Positions 40,510 to 52,324 of a DNA stretch of 64,000 nt are shown here, piece after piece (the first letter of the stretch is position 1; every line of letters starts with the position of its first letter). A program made the position numbers and the translations under genes. The stretch spans positions 4,023,419 through 4,087,418 of the forward strand of contig CM030939.1 in NCBI GenBank assembly GCA_018136815.1, written 5' to 3'. The stretch is from Isochrysis galbana. Its lineage: Eukaryota; Haptophyta; Isochrysidales; Isochrysidaceae. The notes beneath the pieces were generated by a model, which searched no databases, was not told where the DNA came from, and saw nothing but the letters and a program-made list of their open reading frames with translations.

Positions 40510-41322
40510 TCAGAGGCGGCGCATGCCCTCCAACAGCCTCTTGACGAACCCCTGTATCCCTTGGGGTCTCGGGGGCAGCTCGCGCACGTCGGCATTCACC
40601 GGGGAGGGAGGGAGGGGGTGCTCCCACAGCCTCCGCACCCCTGCCTGGGTCACGGGGATCTTCCAGAAGTACTCGTTCAGGATATTGGAGTGGATGATGT
40701 TGGTGGTGACGAAGCCTTTGGCAGGATTGATGCTGGCGTACACCCCTTCGAGCTTCTCCGTGTCTCTCGCGAACGGGGCCCCCGTCTCGAAGGTCTTCAC
40801 CGGGTACGCCTTGAGTAGGTGACGCAGCCGTTCCGCAGGCACCAGAACTCGTTCTTCGGGGGGCTGGCTGTAGAATCCGAGCTTGAACCCCGGCGGGACC
40901 GTGTCGATCCACGATTGGACGTGGTTCGCCTCGATCCCTACGAGCGCCCTCCCGCTCAGCGCCGACCACTCCCTCAGAAGATCCTCGGGCGTGGATCCCT
41001 CCGGGATGGGCGCGAACTCAGGCACCTGCCCGGGCAGAATGCGTACGTTCGTGAGGCCGCCCGTGTCCATCGCCGGGGCCAGGAAGATACCTCTCTTCAT
41101 CCCGAGTGACACATGCGCCGCCTTACCCCTCCCCACGTGGTACATGTCGATCTTCTCCGCGTCGGGTAGCCCCTGCGCTGCCGCGGAGCGCAGCTTCTCC
41201 ATGTGGCCGGGAAGGTAGCAAAATAGTAGCGTTTTTTGTGTGAATGTATTGGGGCGCAACCCGAGCGCTAGCACGGCCTCTTCCCACGCGCGAAAGCTTT
41301 CCGCGGTGAACTCGACCGGCAT
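40510..41322 (-). CDS. Conserved-looking hypothetical protein
   Basis: 270 residues with well-mixed composition (MPVEFTAESFRAWEEAVLAL, FCYLPGHMEKLR, VGIEANHVQSWIDTVPPGFK, YASINPAKGFVTTNIIHSNI). No membrane segment or obvious catalytic motif is seen, and I do not recognise the family. The start is the ATG at 41322; an upstream in-frame methionine lies inside the promoter-like box. It is intronless and convergent with the HTH gene with 4 bp between stops. It looks intact, so it may be expressed or recently acquired. Confidence 0.6.
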   Translation of the reverse strand: MPVEFTAESFRAWEEAVLALGLRPNTFTQKTLLFCYLPGHMEKLRSAAAQGLPDAEKIDMYHVGRGKAAHVSLGMKRGIFLAPAMDTGGLTNVRILPGQVPEFAPIPEGSTPEDLLREWSALSGRALVGIEANHVQSWIDTVPPGFKLGFYSQPPEERVLVPAERLRHLLKAYPVKTFETGAPFARDTEKLEGVYASINPAKGFVTTNIIHSNILNEYFWKIPVTQAGVRRLWEHPLPPSPVNADVRELPPRPQGIQGFVKRLLEGMRRL

Positions 41323-41335
41323 GCTCCTCAGTGAC

Positions 41336-41402
41336 ACAGTATAATGGTACGTGCAAAAAAAAAACGGACACAAAACACCGAGTCACTACAGACGCACAGA
41401 CG
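41336..41402 (-). promoter_or_regulatory. Promoter-like box upstream of the 40510-41322 gene
   Basis: Minus-strand order: GCGTCTGTAGTGA, CTC, GGTGTTTTG, T, GTCCG, T-run, GCACGTA, then TTATACTG, about 15 bp before the ATG. The same boxes in the same order occur at 37850-37936. Conservation of spaced blocks outside coding DNA suggests a transcription signal of the island. Confidence 0.5.
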
Positions 41403-41450
41403 CGTGTGCGCGCGGGACGCATTTTTACTTGCGGCGCCTACTTGCGGTGC

Positions 41451-43175
41451 CTACTTGCGGCTGGGCTGCTTGCGGCTGGGCTGCTTGCGGCTGGGCTGCT
41501 TGCGTCTGGGCTGCTTGCGGCTTGGTCGCCTCACCTCCGCCTCAGCAGCGATCAATGCTTTCACGCAAGCGTGATGGCCCCGTTCACGAGCCAGCATCAA
41601 GGCGGTGGATCCGTCTTCACCCTTGGCATGGACTGAGGCGTTCCCCGAAATCAGTGCTTGGGCACACAGCTCTTGGCCATCTTGGCACGCAAACATGAGC
41701 GCTGTCCAGCCCTCTCGCGCGGCTTCGGTGTTCGCCCCGACCTCGACGAGTGCGCTGACGCACTTGTGGTGCCCGTGCTCGGACGCCATCATGAGGGCGG
41801 TCGATCCGTACATATCCGTTGCATCCAATGAGGCCCCCGCCTTCACGACAGCGCGCAGGCAATCGATATCTCCGCTCTCGGACGCGACCATCAAGGCGGT
41901 CGTCCCTTGACTGTCTCGCGCATTCACGGAGGCATTTGCCTCGAGGAGCGACAGGACGCAACGCGACTTGGACCGGTGGCGTACGAAAAGCGGTACGGGG
42001 GAGAGGGGCGGCGCGGTGGTGAGGCGGCATGCCAACATGAGGGCCGTGCAGCCCGTGTTCGTCGTCTTGTTGACGTCGACGCGTGCGTTGAGCAGTACCT
42101 TGGTGCACCGATGGCTGTTGTTCTCGCAAGCCTCCATCAAGGCGGTGATTCCGGCGCAATCCGCCGCATCCGGGTCGGCCTTCGCTTCGATGAGTGCGCG
42201 GGCGCAGAAATGGCGGCCTTCCCGGCAAGCCAGCATGAGTGCCGTGACGCCCCTGTCGTAGCGCAGGTGAACGTCGGCGCCTGCGCCCAACATCTCGATG
42301 GCGCACTCTGGATTGTAACGGCACGCAAACGCCAAGGCGGTCATCCCCTGAGGGTCCCTGGCGTTGACGTCGGCTCCCGCTCGAATGAGCGCTCGGGCGC
42401 ACGCCGAATTGGCTCTTCTCCATGGGGCGGTCGCGGTGGATATCAGCGGCGTCTTGTCCCCGAAGCGAGTGGAAGGGCTGAAGCTACGGAGCAGCTTGAG
42501 CACACCCTCGAGATCCCCGTTGGTGCACGCGATTCCCAGCGGGTGTTTGTTGAGCAACATGGTTAGGAGGAAAGCATCCAGCTCCTCATCGCTGAGGCGG
42601 AGGGTGTGTGCTGGGGAAGCCCCTCTGCCGATCGCTTCATTGCAGGTGCGGGCGCTGCCGCACTCGAAGGCCAACCGTAGACTAGTGTCCGGCGCGAGGT
42701 GCTTAGCGATACTCCGGTGTAAATCCGTCGGAATGTTGGGCTGGAGGATCCTGCATGAGCGAAGGCGGCGCAGAACGCCCGGTCGTTCTTCTGGTGGCCG
42801 GTCCTCTTCGATGAAATTGAGTACGGTGGCATGCTCCACTCTCGGCAACTGTGCCACCACGCTAGAGAGCCATCTGATGGTGACGGCATCCAGAATGCGG
42901 AGGTTGGTCACCTGTGGGCACTGCCACAGCCACTGGGGTCGGATCTGGTCCGCTCGAGCATCGATGGTCGTCACGAGATGGAGCAGGTGGTCTCCGAGGG
43001 CGGGGGAGGCGATGCGAACGTTGAGGATGGCGCGGGTGGGGAGTGCATTAGCGATGATGGATAGAGGAAGCGAGTCAAGCCAGTCAAACGGACAGTGGAG
43101 CTCCTGCGCCGCAGGCTTCTTGAGGGAGGCGGCGCAATTCGCCGCACCCTTTGCAACTCGCCTTTTGGAGTCCAT
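41451..43175 (-). CDS. Ankyrin-repeat protein with F-box-like N-terminus
   Basis: 574 residues. The N-terminal CPFDWLDSLPLSIIANALP, TRAILNVRIASPALGDHLL is F-box-like and nearly the same as in the BspA-like gene at 44010. A linker of about 150 residues is followed by roughly nine ankyrin repeats (ADVNARDPQGMTALAFACR, VNKTTNTGCTALMLACR, ASLDATDMYGSTALMMASEHG). The tail is KQPSR repeated, encoded by four 15-bp DNA units. F-box plus ankyrin proteins are abundant in poxviruses and pandoravirus-like giant viruses, where they redirect host ubiquitin ligases. That role here is inference. It is divergent from the BspA-like gene across an 800-bp repeat array. Confidence 0.72.
   Translation of the reverse strand: MDSKRRVAKGAANCAASLKKPAAQELHCPFDWLDSLPLSIIANALPTRAILNVRIASPALGDHLLHLVTTIDARADQIRPQWLWQCPQVTNLRILDAVTIRWLSSVVAQLPRVEHATVLNFIEEDRPPEERPGVLRRLRSCRILQPNIPTDLHRSIAKHLAPDTSLRLAFECGSARTCNEAIGRGASPAHTLRLSDEELDAFLLTMLLNKHPLGIACTNGDLEGVLKLLRSFSPSTRFGDKTPLISTATAPWRRANSACARALIRAGADVNARDPQGMTALAFACRYNPECAIEMLGAGADVHLRYDRGVTALMLACREGRHFCARALIEAKADPDAADCAGITALMEACENNSHRCTKVLLNARVDVNKTTNTGCTALMLACRLTTAPPLSPVPLFVRHRSKSRCVLSLLEANASVNARDSQGTTALMVASESGDIDCLRAVVKAGASLDATDMYGSTALMMASEHGHHKCVSALVEVGANTEAAREGWTALMFACQDGQELCAQALISGNASVHAKGEDGSTALMLARERGHHACVKALIAAEAEVRRPSRKQPRRKQPSRKQPSRKQPSRK
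41458..41517 (-). repeat. 15-bp tandem repeat encoding KQPSR tail
   Basis: Four units of CGGCTGGGCTGCTTG (one with CGT), coding for the basic KQPSR tail of the ankyrin protein. The core GGGCTGCTTGC is also the core of the 14-bp array at 38170. Confidence 0.7.
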
Positions 43176-43199
43176 TCGGGGAGGAGGCAAGACTGGGCG

Positions 43200-43490
43200 G
43201 TCACCGATTGAGCTTGGGTGTGACGGAGATGGGGTGACGGAGATGGGGTGACGGAACTGGGGTGACGGAACTGGGTGGAGCTAGGCGGCGGGGGGCAGGG
43301 CCGGAGCTGGCGGAGCTGGGGATGGCGGTGCTAGTGGTGGTGGCGGAGCTGGAGGTGGAGCTGGAGGGCGGAGCTGGACTAGGGGTGGCGGTCCTGGGGG
43401 GGGTGGCGGAGCTGGAGGTGGAGCTGGAGGGCGGAGCTGGAGGCGGAGCTGGAGGCGGAGCGGAGCTGGAGTGAGGTGGCGCTGTTGGCG
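43200..43490 (+). repeat. GGTGACGGA and GGCGGAGCTGGA tandem repeats
   Basis: Short imperfect repeats (GGTGACGGAGATGG or GGTGACGGAACTGG about four times, then GGAGCTGGAGG-type units) lie immediately upstream of the ankyrin gene start. No coding evidence beyond composition. Confidence 0.55.
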
Positions 43491-43519
43491 CCGGTACCTT
43501 CCGAGTATCTACCCCCCTT

Positions 43520-43878
43520 CCGATGAGCGCGCGCTTTTTCGTCCCATGAGGGCGCCTTTTCGCCCCTGATGAGAGCGCGCGCTTTTTCGCCCTTTGAAGG
43601 CGCCCGTTTTTTTCCCCTGATGAGGGCGCCTTTTCCCCCGATGAGGGAGCGCGCTTTTTCGTCCCGATGAGGGCGCCTTTTCGCCCCCAATGAGGGCGCG
43701 CGCTTCTTCGCCCCAATGAGAGCGCGCGCTTTTTAGCCCCCACTGAGGGCGCGCGCTTTTTCGTCCCCGATGAGGGCGCGCGCTTTTTCGCCCCCGATGA
43801 GGGCGCGCGCTTTTTCGCCCCTGTTGAGGGCGCTTTTTCGCCCCTCCCCGATGAGGGCGCGCGCTTCTTTCTCCCCCG
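43520..43878 (+). repeat. Array of about 14 units, GATGAGGGCGCGCGCTTTTTCG-like
   Basis: Imperfect units of 22-28 bp, each with a GATGAGGGCGC core, GCGC of variable length, a T-run and CGCCCC. They fill the gap between the divergent ankyrin and BspA-like genes. Some units lack the inner GCGCG (short type) and the two types alternate irregularly. The array may act as promoter, structural element or remnant of a viral repeat region. The function is unknown. Confidence 0.65.
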
Positions 43879-44009
43879 GCCGCGCCCCCGCGCCTCCTGT
43901 CCCCCTTGTCCCTCTGCTGCTCCTCCCTCCTTCTAGCCTTCTTCCTCTGGCCCTTTCTTCTTCCTCCTCTTCTTTTGGGCCTCCGGTGGGTCCTCTGCCT
44001 TGCCTCTCG

Positions 44010-45047
44010 ATGGTGCATGGAGGATACGGGGGAGAGAACGGAGAGAACCGAGCAAACGGAGACGGGAGAAGGCAAGAGAGACCGACGGACGGCCCCTTCC
44101 CCTTTGACTGCCTGGACTCGCTGCCCCTCTCCATCATTACCGATGCCCTCCCCCTCCGCTCCATCCTCAACATGCGCATCGCCTCCCCCGCCCTGGGCGA
44201 TCGCCTGTTGCGACTGGTGACGGCTCTCCATGTGCGGACGGAGGACATTCCCGTGGGTGCGGTGGTGGCCGGTACGTGCCTCAACCTCACCGGCGTAGCT
44301 TCCAACATCAACTTGTTTGCGGGCTCCACCCTTTCAACCGAGACGGTCGCCTTCCGCGTGGCGGATGCGAGTGTTCTCGACACCCTCTTCCTGAATTCTC
44401 GCTCATTCAACGCGCCCGTGCAGATCACAGGGCAGCCGTCGAGCCTCACCGGCTTCTTAAGGGGAGCGACCAGCTTCGACTCGTCGGTGCAGATGGACAC
44501 CTCGCTCGTCACGAATTTCAAAGAAATGTTTGCCGGATTCTCGTTCGGCGAGCGCTCCGTGTACAATCAGCCCGTCGACTGGTTGGACACCAGCAGCGCC
44601 ATCGACGTCACGAGAATGTTTACCAGCAATCAACTGTTCAATCAGCCGGTCGCCCATATGGACCTGTCGAAGGCCACCGCGTGCGGCGCTATGTTCAGTA
44701 ATGCGAGGAATTTCGATCAGCCAGTGGCCTTGAACTTCTCGAACTGCGAGACGTTTGGGTTCTTCTTCTCGAACGCCTACAAATTCAATCAGCCATTCAT
44801 TGCCCATATCCCCAAAGTCACTTCAATCAACAGCTTTTTTGATAACGCACGGGAGTTCAATAGCCCCGTCACGATCACCGGTACCAGTCAGTTGACAGAC
44901 ATGCAAGAATTCATGTTCAATGCGTGGGCCTTCAATCAGCCACTCGATATGGACACGAGGAGCGTCGTAAACTTCCTGTCCGCCTTCCAATCAGCGGAGG
45001 CGTTCGACCAGGACATCTCCTCTTGGGACGTCTCGTCGGCCACCGAC
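44010..45047 (+). pseudogene. BspA-like (DUF285) repeat protein with F-box-like N-terminus, 3' end cut by an element
   Basis: About 345 residues remain. The start MVHGGYGGENG is followed by the F-box-like block FDCLDSLPLSIITDALPLRS, ILNMRIASPALGDRLL, close to that of the ankyrin gene. Then come DUF285/BspA-type repeats of about 25-40 residues (VTRMFTSNQLFNQPV, CGAMFSNARNFDQPV, DMQEFMFNAWAFNQPL, FDQDISSWDVSSAT). Such repeats are beta-rich surface or binding modules found in bacteria, protists and giant viruses. At about 45045 the repeat phase breaks and the sequence becomes retroelement copy C. The frame stays open by chance, so a fusion protein could be made. Confidence 0.72.
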
Positions 45048-45353
45048 TGGGCCCTGGCCTCCCCTGCCTCTCCCTCGCTGGCGCTCCTGAGCCTCTGGGG
45101 CCCCCAATCTGCACCTGTCTGCCTGTCGACCAGGGGGGGGGGGGGGTTGGAGCGATGGGCTGGTCACGAGGGGCCAGGATGGGCGAATGGGGCGAGCCTG
45201 TGGGGAAGGGAGTGGGTCAGTAGGGCAGTGGCCTCCTGGCAAGCCATCAGGCGTGCCAGGAGGATGAGTGGTTCCTCCCCCATGGCAGGGGAGGAGTGGA
45301 GAGAGGGGGGGGCTCGTGCCCCCCCATGGGTCAACCAAGTATAAACTTAGTTG
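45045..45353 (-). mobile_element. Truncated retroelement, copy C, inside the BspA-like gene
   Basis: On the minus strand this is the 5' 309 bp of the A/B-type element, beginning CAACTAAGTTTATACTTGG at 45353. The 3' half is missing and the junction to the BspA-like gene shows GACTGGGCCCTGG, identical to the element. No 17-bp duplication pairs the two sides, so the junction probably arose by later deletion or recombination. Confidence 0.7.
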
Positions 45354-45387
45354 TGTGGCTACCTAAAAAGAAAACAAGAGTATATGG

Positions 45388-45591
45388 ATGACAAAAAAAT
45401 CACCTGGCCCTCTTTTGACGGAACGCGACTTCCGCACGCAACAACTTCTGGGCTCCCTCAAATTCATAGAGCTCCTCCACCCGCGTCTCTCCCTCCTCAT
45501 CCACCGCCTGTCCTGCGTCATGTCCTCACCCCCGCCCCAAGCATACGACGTCGCTCGCGCTGCCCTCGTCGCCGCCTTCCATGAGGCATGA
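45388..45591 (+). CDS. Small unassigned protein or gene fragment
   Basis: 67 residues (MTKKSPGPLLTERDFRTQQL, LGSLKFIELLHPRLSLLIHR, LSCVMSSPPPQAYDVARAAL, VAAFHEA). The composition is balanced and helical. It may be the 3' remnant of an island gene cut by element C on its left. The family is unknown. Confidence 0.3.
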   Translation: MTKKSPGPLLTERDFRTQQLLGSLKFIELLHPRLSLLIHRLSCVMSSPPPQAYDVARAALVAAFHEA

Positions 45592-46020
45592 CAGCTAGCA
45601 ACTGGGTGAAGCTCACACCATACGGCACGGTTGACAACACCGTCCTTCCGGTCGACCAATGCGCTGCATAGCACTAGCACTTGGAACTAATAGCTAATAG
45701 CTTTTGCGGCTGTAGCTAATATTTGTGGCAGGTGTACGGCACGACGCGTCATCGACTAACGACTAAAACACCTAGTCTATGGCATGGCGTGCCATGGTCA
45801 GCATGGTGGAATGACACAAATGTACGAGAGGATGAAGTGGAAGCGGATGCAGCCCCTGGAATAGACACTATATCTGTGAAAGTATCAAGCCCTACCTCAG
45901 TCCCAGCTAGTTGAGCCACATTGCCCCCCCTCCGAGAATTTTCTATCACCCAGCGCCTCGGCTGCTCTCGCAAACTTGTGAGATGACCAACGATTCGTAT
46001 CGACTACTAATGCATCCTCT
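45592..46020. other. Intergenic, nothing recognised
   Basis: AT-richer stretch between the island and the 3' end of the LKB1 gene. No repeats or coding frames of note. Confidence 0.45.
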
Positions 46021-49044
<3,024 letters not shown>

Positions 49045-50181
49045 TGCGCCGCCCACCGCCGCCCACCGGCAAGGGGGGGGGAGGGGGGGGGAGGCAGGGA
49101 AGAGAGGGAAGGGAGAGGGCGGGAAGGGAGAGAGAGTGAGAGAGAGGGGTGCGGTGCGCGGGGGGGAGAGAGAGGCGGGGAAGGTGGAGAGAGAGAATAA
49201 TGGAGAGGCGGAGGGAGAGGGAGGAAAGGGAAAGAGGGAAGGGAGAGGGAGGGAGAAGAGAAAGGCAAGTCGAGGACGATCTTGGGGAGGTACTTCCATG
49301 CTTTTCTAAGGTCGTACTTTCGAACCCCCCGGGCCCCCCTGCGGTAGTGTAAGACTACATTCCCGCGCTTTCGGACATTCTACATTCTCTCCCGCAGATC
49401 CGGAGATGCAGACCCTATGGCCCCAGCTTCGCCGCCGCTCTCGGCGACGACACCCGCACTCCCAGGCGCGCGCGCGCACGCCAAGACGCCCAGCCAGGCC
49501 CGACCCGGCCCCTCGGCACAGGGCAAGGTCGCAAGGTCGCAAGGTCGCGCGCCGTTCCGTCGAAGAAAGTGGACAATCGACTGTAACAGTATGGTAGTCT
49601 TCACTGGCAGCAGCAGCGCAGCAGCACTTGGTAAGGTCGCGCGTTCCGTCGAAGAAAGTGGACCATCGACTGTAGCTGTCAGTTATAATTGTATGGTAGT
49701 TTTGTTTTTGAGAAATTCCATATCATTATTATCCGCTGTCGAAACGGTAAATTTGAAGTTGAAGTTGTAATATTCGAGATCATATAATAATAATAATGAT
49801 CGTTCGGCGAAGTTTCGCCTTCTTTGCCATCCTTTCACCTGCTGCTGTTACTATTGCAGTCATCCCATCCTTGGTTGGCAATTGCCTCCGTTGTCCGTTG
49901 GGCGTGAGAGAGCTTTGTCTTGCTTGTCCTGAATCCAGAGTTCACCAGCCATCCGCCGCACTTCCGCCGTGGGGTCCCCTTGAGTGTGCATGTCCGTCTC
50001 AATGTATTCCATGGCGAGATATGCGACGATGCGACGATCGCCTCGTCGCCTCGTCTCCATGAAACTCAATCAAGCCTCTAGAGCTCTAGAGTATTGTGGC
50101 ATTGTAGCATGTAATACTCTTAGGAGTATTTTAGGAACAACTCGGGCTGAACGCGGGTGGTGGTGGGCTGGATCGCGCGCG
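49045..50181. other. Intergenic: GA/CT-rich and unassigned
   Basis: 49070-49270 is a purine-rich run, probably the LKB1 promoter and leader. AAGGTCGCGCGTTCCGTCGA-type sequence occurs twice (about 49545-49575 and 49632-49665) with GAAAGTGGACAATCGACTGTA or GACCATCGACTGTA after it, a direct repeat of about 45 bp. No gene is seen before 50182. Confidence 0.5.
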
Positions 50182-50805
50182 ATGGCCATCCACAAGCCCA
50201 ACGTCGACATCATGGGGTATTTGCGCGGCGCGCACAAGGACGGCGAGCTGATTTGCGACGGGTTTGTCTTCAATCGCCCAGGCGGTCGCAAGACCGCGAG
50301 TGGGGACCCGATTTACGGCTGGAACGACACAGCGGCCGTCTCCTGCGCAAAGTGCGGCGAGAGGGATGATGACCACGTCCTCTTGGGTGATGTGAACGAC
50401 GAGATCGAGAGGGCAGAGCAGGAGCGGCGAGAGCGGATGGCTAAGTCTACCACGAGCGCAGCAGTTCCCGTACCGCTTAAACCTGCTGCAACTACACCGG
50501 CGCACCAAGAGGTTTGGCTACTCGATGACGCACACGACCCACTCTGTGCAGTCTCTGCTGCAAAGCGCGCGCTGCCGGCATCGACGTCCAACAGCATTGC
50601 AGCTTCGAGTGCGGATTCGCCCTCTATCAGCGCGGAGGACTTTAAGGCGGAAGTGGAGCGGATGGTGCAAGAGAGTCTGAGAAAGCCACAGCCGACAGTA
50701 GCAGAAGCAACACCTGCGGCAATGGACCTTGCTGCGAAACTTGCAGCAATGGAGGCGAAGCTAGCAGCAGCAACGGCCAAGCTGGAGCAGGCGGGGCTCA
50801 ATTGA
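50182..50805 (+). CDS. Small protein with C-terminal coiled coil, unknown family
   Basis: 207 residues from the ATG at MAIHKPNVDIMGY. Residues 8-65 form a compact region (GELICDGFVFNRPGG, DPIYGWNDTAAVSCAKCGER) with one CxxC. An acidic/basic helix (DEIERAEQERRERMAK) and an Ala-rich linker follow, then SAEDFKAEVERMVQESLRK and a heptad-patterned coiled coil (MDLAAKLAAMEAKLAAATAK) to the end. The single CxxC could pair with another protein for zinc, but this is speculative. Codon choice resembles that of the host genes. Upstream in-frame methionines lie in AT-rich, non-coding-looking sequence. Confidence 0.55.
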   Translation: MAIHKPNVDIMGYLRGAHKDGELICDGFVFNRPGGRKTASGDPIYGWNDTAAVSCAKCGERDDDHVLLGDVNDEIERAEQERRERMAKSTTSAAVPVPLKPAATTPAHQEVWLLDDAHDPLCAVSAAKRALPASTSNSIAASSADSPSISAEDFKAEVERMVQESLRKPQPTVAEATPAAMDLAAKLAAMEAKLAAATAKLEQAGLN

Positions 50806-51701
50806 GCAAGAGGAACGTGGCCCTCTGTGGGCGAAGGCCTGGCGCCATGAGAAATTCGGAGGGCTGTGATTATGACGATCCTTGCTCGCTGCCACACAAG
50901 TCGGCAGTTCGTAGTGCATCTATGCTTAGCATCATTGTGGCGCCCATCAGCCATCCATAACTCAGTCCTGTGTCAAACTAGGCAGTCCAGGTGTATCTGG
51001 ACTGGCGGATATAGTGAGGGAAATATAGAGATCGAAAAGCCCTACTGCTGAGGTACAATGATGCTCCTAGCAACTAGCAATCAGCAATGCTTGTGGCTGT
51101 GGCAATGCCGGTGGGATTCGTATTGCTATAGTATTGCTCTTGCTCTCTCCCACTAACGAAAAACCACTAGGTTTATACTTGGGTCATCCATAAGGGGGCA
51201 CGTCCCCCCCCCCCCCCCTCCACTGCCCCCCTGCCGTGGAGAAGGAACCACCCACCCTCTTGCCATGCCTCATGGCATGTAGGACCAGGCACGTCCGGAC
51301 CGGGCCCGGAACTCTCGTCTTGGCCCACGAGTACTAACGAGTAAGATTAGGCCTTGGCGAAAATTAGGATTATCGTTAAAACGATAGGGCATGGAGCTCG
51401 CGCCGACCCCCTCCTCTCTGGCCGTCACGGCCAGTGCGAGCGATACGCCCATGGACACACCCATGTCGCTGAAGCCGAAGCGCCAGCGCGCCGACGGACC
51501 CTCCCAGTCAAATGCGCGCGAGCCAGCGCACGCGCCGGCCCGCGAAGCATGCGAACTGCATAGCATGGCAGCCATCACCGGCTCGCTTCTATGGCAAAGA
51601 TAACGATTGAAAGCTGTCTGATATTAACACCGCACACGCGGCTATGGACTATGCACCCACTACTTTCTACTTTCACGCGCCTGTGGAGCGTGTGCTGGGG
51701 C
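50806..51701. other. Intergenic with element fragments
   Basis: 51166-51290 resembles the 5' end of the retroelement family (CACTAGGTTTATACTTGGG, GGGGGCACGTCCCCC, CCACCCACCCTCTTGCCATG). 51616-51680 resembles the extreme 3' end of copy B on the opposite strand (ACCGCACACGCGG, CTACTTTCTACTTTCACG). A 70-codon frame at 51391-51603 (MELAPTPSSLAV, LKPKRQRADGP) is possible but unproven. Confidence 0.45.
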
Positions 51702-51903
51702 GCCCTAGATGGGAAATACGTATTTACCGTATTTGGCCAACTGGCCAAATACATATGTATTTGGCTGTATTTGAAGCGTGTCCTGAGTTGTAGACCTCGA
51801 AGGTATTTGAAATGTATTCGGCCGGAGGCCAAATACATATACATATGTATTTGGTTGTATTTGCTGGGCCCCCAGCACCGTATTTCCCATCTAGGGCTGG
51901 GGC
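51696..51903. mobile_element. MITE with 19-bp terminal inverted repeats and 6-bp TSD
   Basis: 51702-51897 (196 bp) starts GCCCTAGATGGGAAATACG and ends with its reverse complement. TGGGGC flanks both sides (51696-51701 and 51898-51903). Inside, two related segments each read GGCCAAATACATATGTATTTGG-like sequence followed by TGTATTTG. The AT-rich interior contrasts with the surroundings. There is no coding capacity, so it must be mobilised by a transposase elsewhere. Confidence 0.75.
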
Positions 51904-52324
51904 TAGCGGGCGATGGCAGCGGCGGACCCGGTTAAGAAAGTGTCTCTAGTAGCTTAGCAGATGCCTTCAAGAATGTTTTTAAAGCGTGTTCTCGCACATC
52001 GCTGCCACAATGATTACTATTGTACACGTGTTTGACTGAATCGCAACACAAGCAACACAACACGGAAATCTTCCTGTGGCTGTGGGCTATCGGAGCGTGG
52101 GAGCAGCGCCACGAAGCAGCTGCCCCTCTACCGCAAGTACACGAGGCGGATAGGACTAGGGCAGCAAAATGCGATGGCTGGTTCAGCAAATAAGCAAGTG
52201 TTAAGGTACTGCATCGCAATCTGTATCCGAATGCCGATGCCCGCTGTTTGGCATTGGCGCCCCCGCACCGATGATCACGCATCTCACCGAGTGAAGTCTT
52301 CAATGTTCCTTTTCCCATAGAATG
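51904..52324. other. Intergenic, nothing recognised
   Basis: Stretch downstream of the U-box gene's stop, between the MITE and that gene. No repeats or credible frames. Confidence 0.45.
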
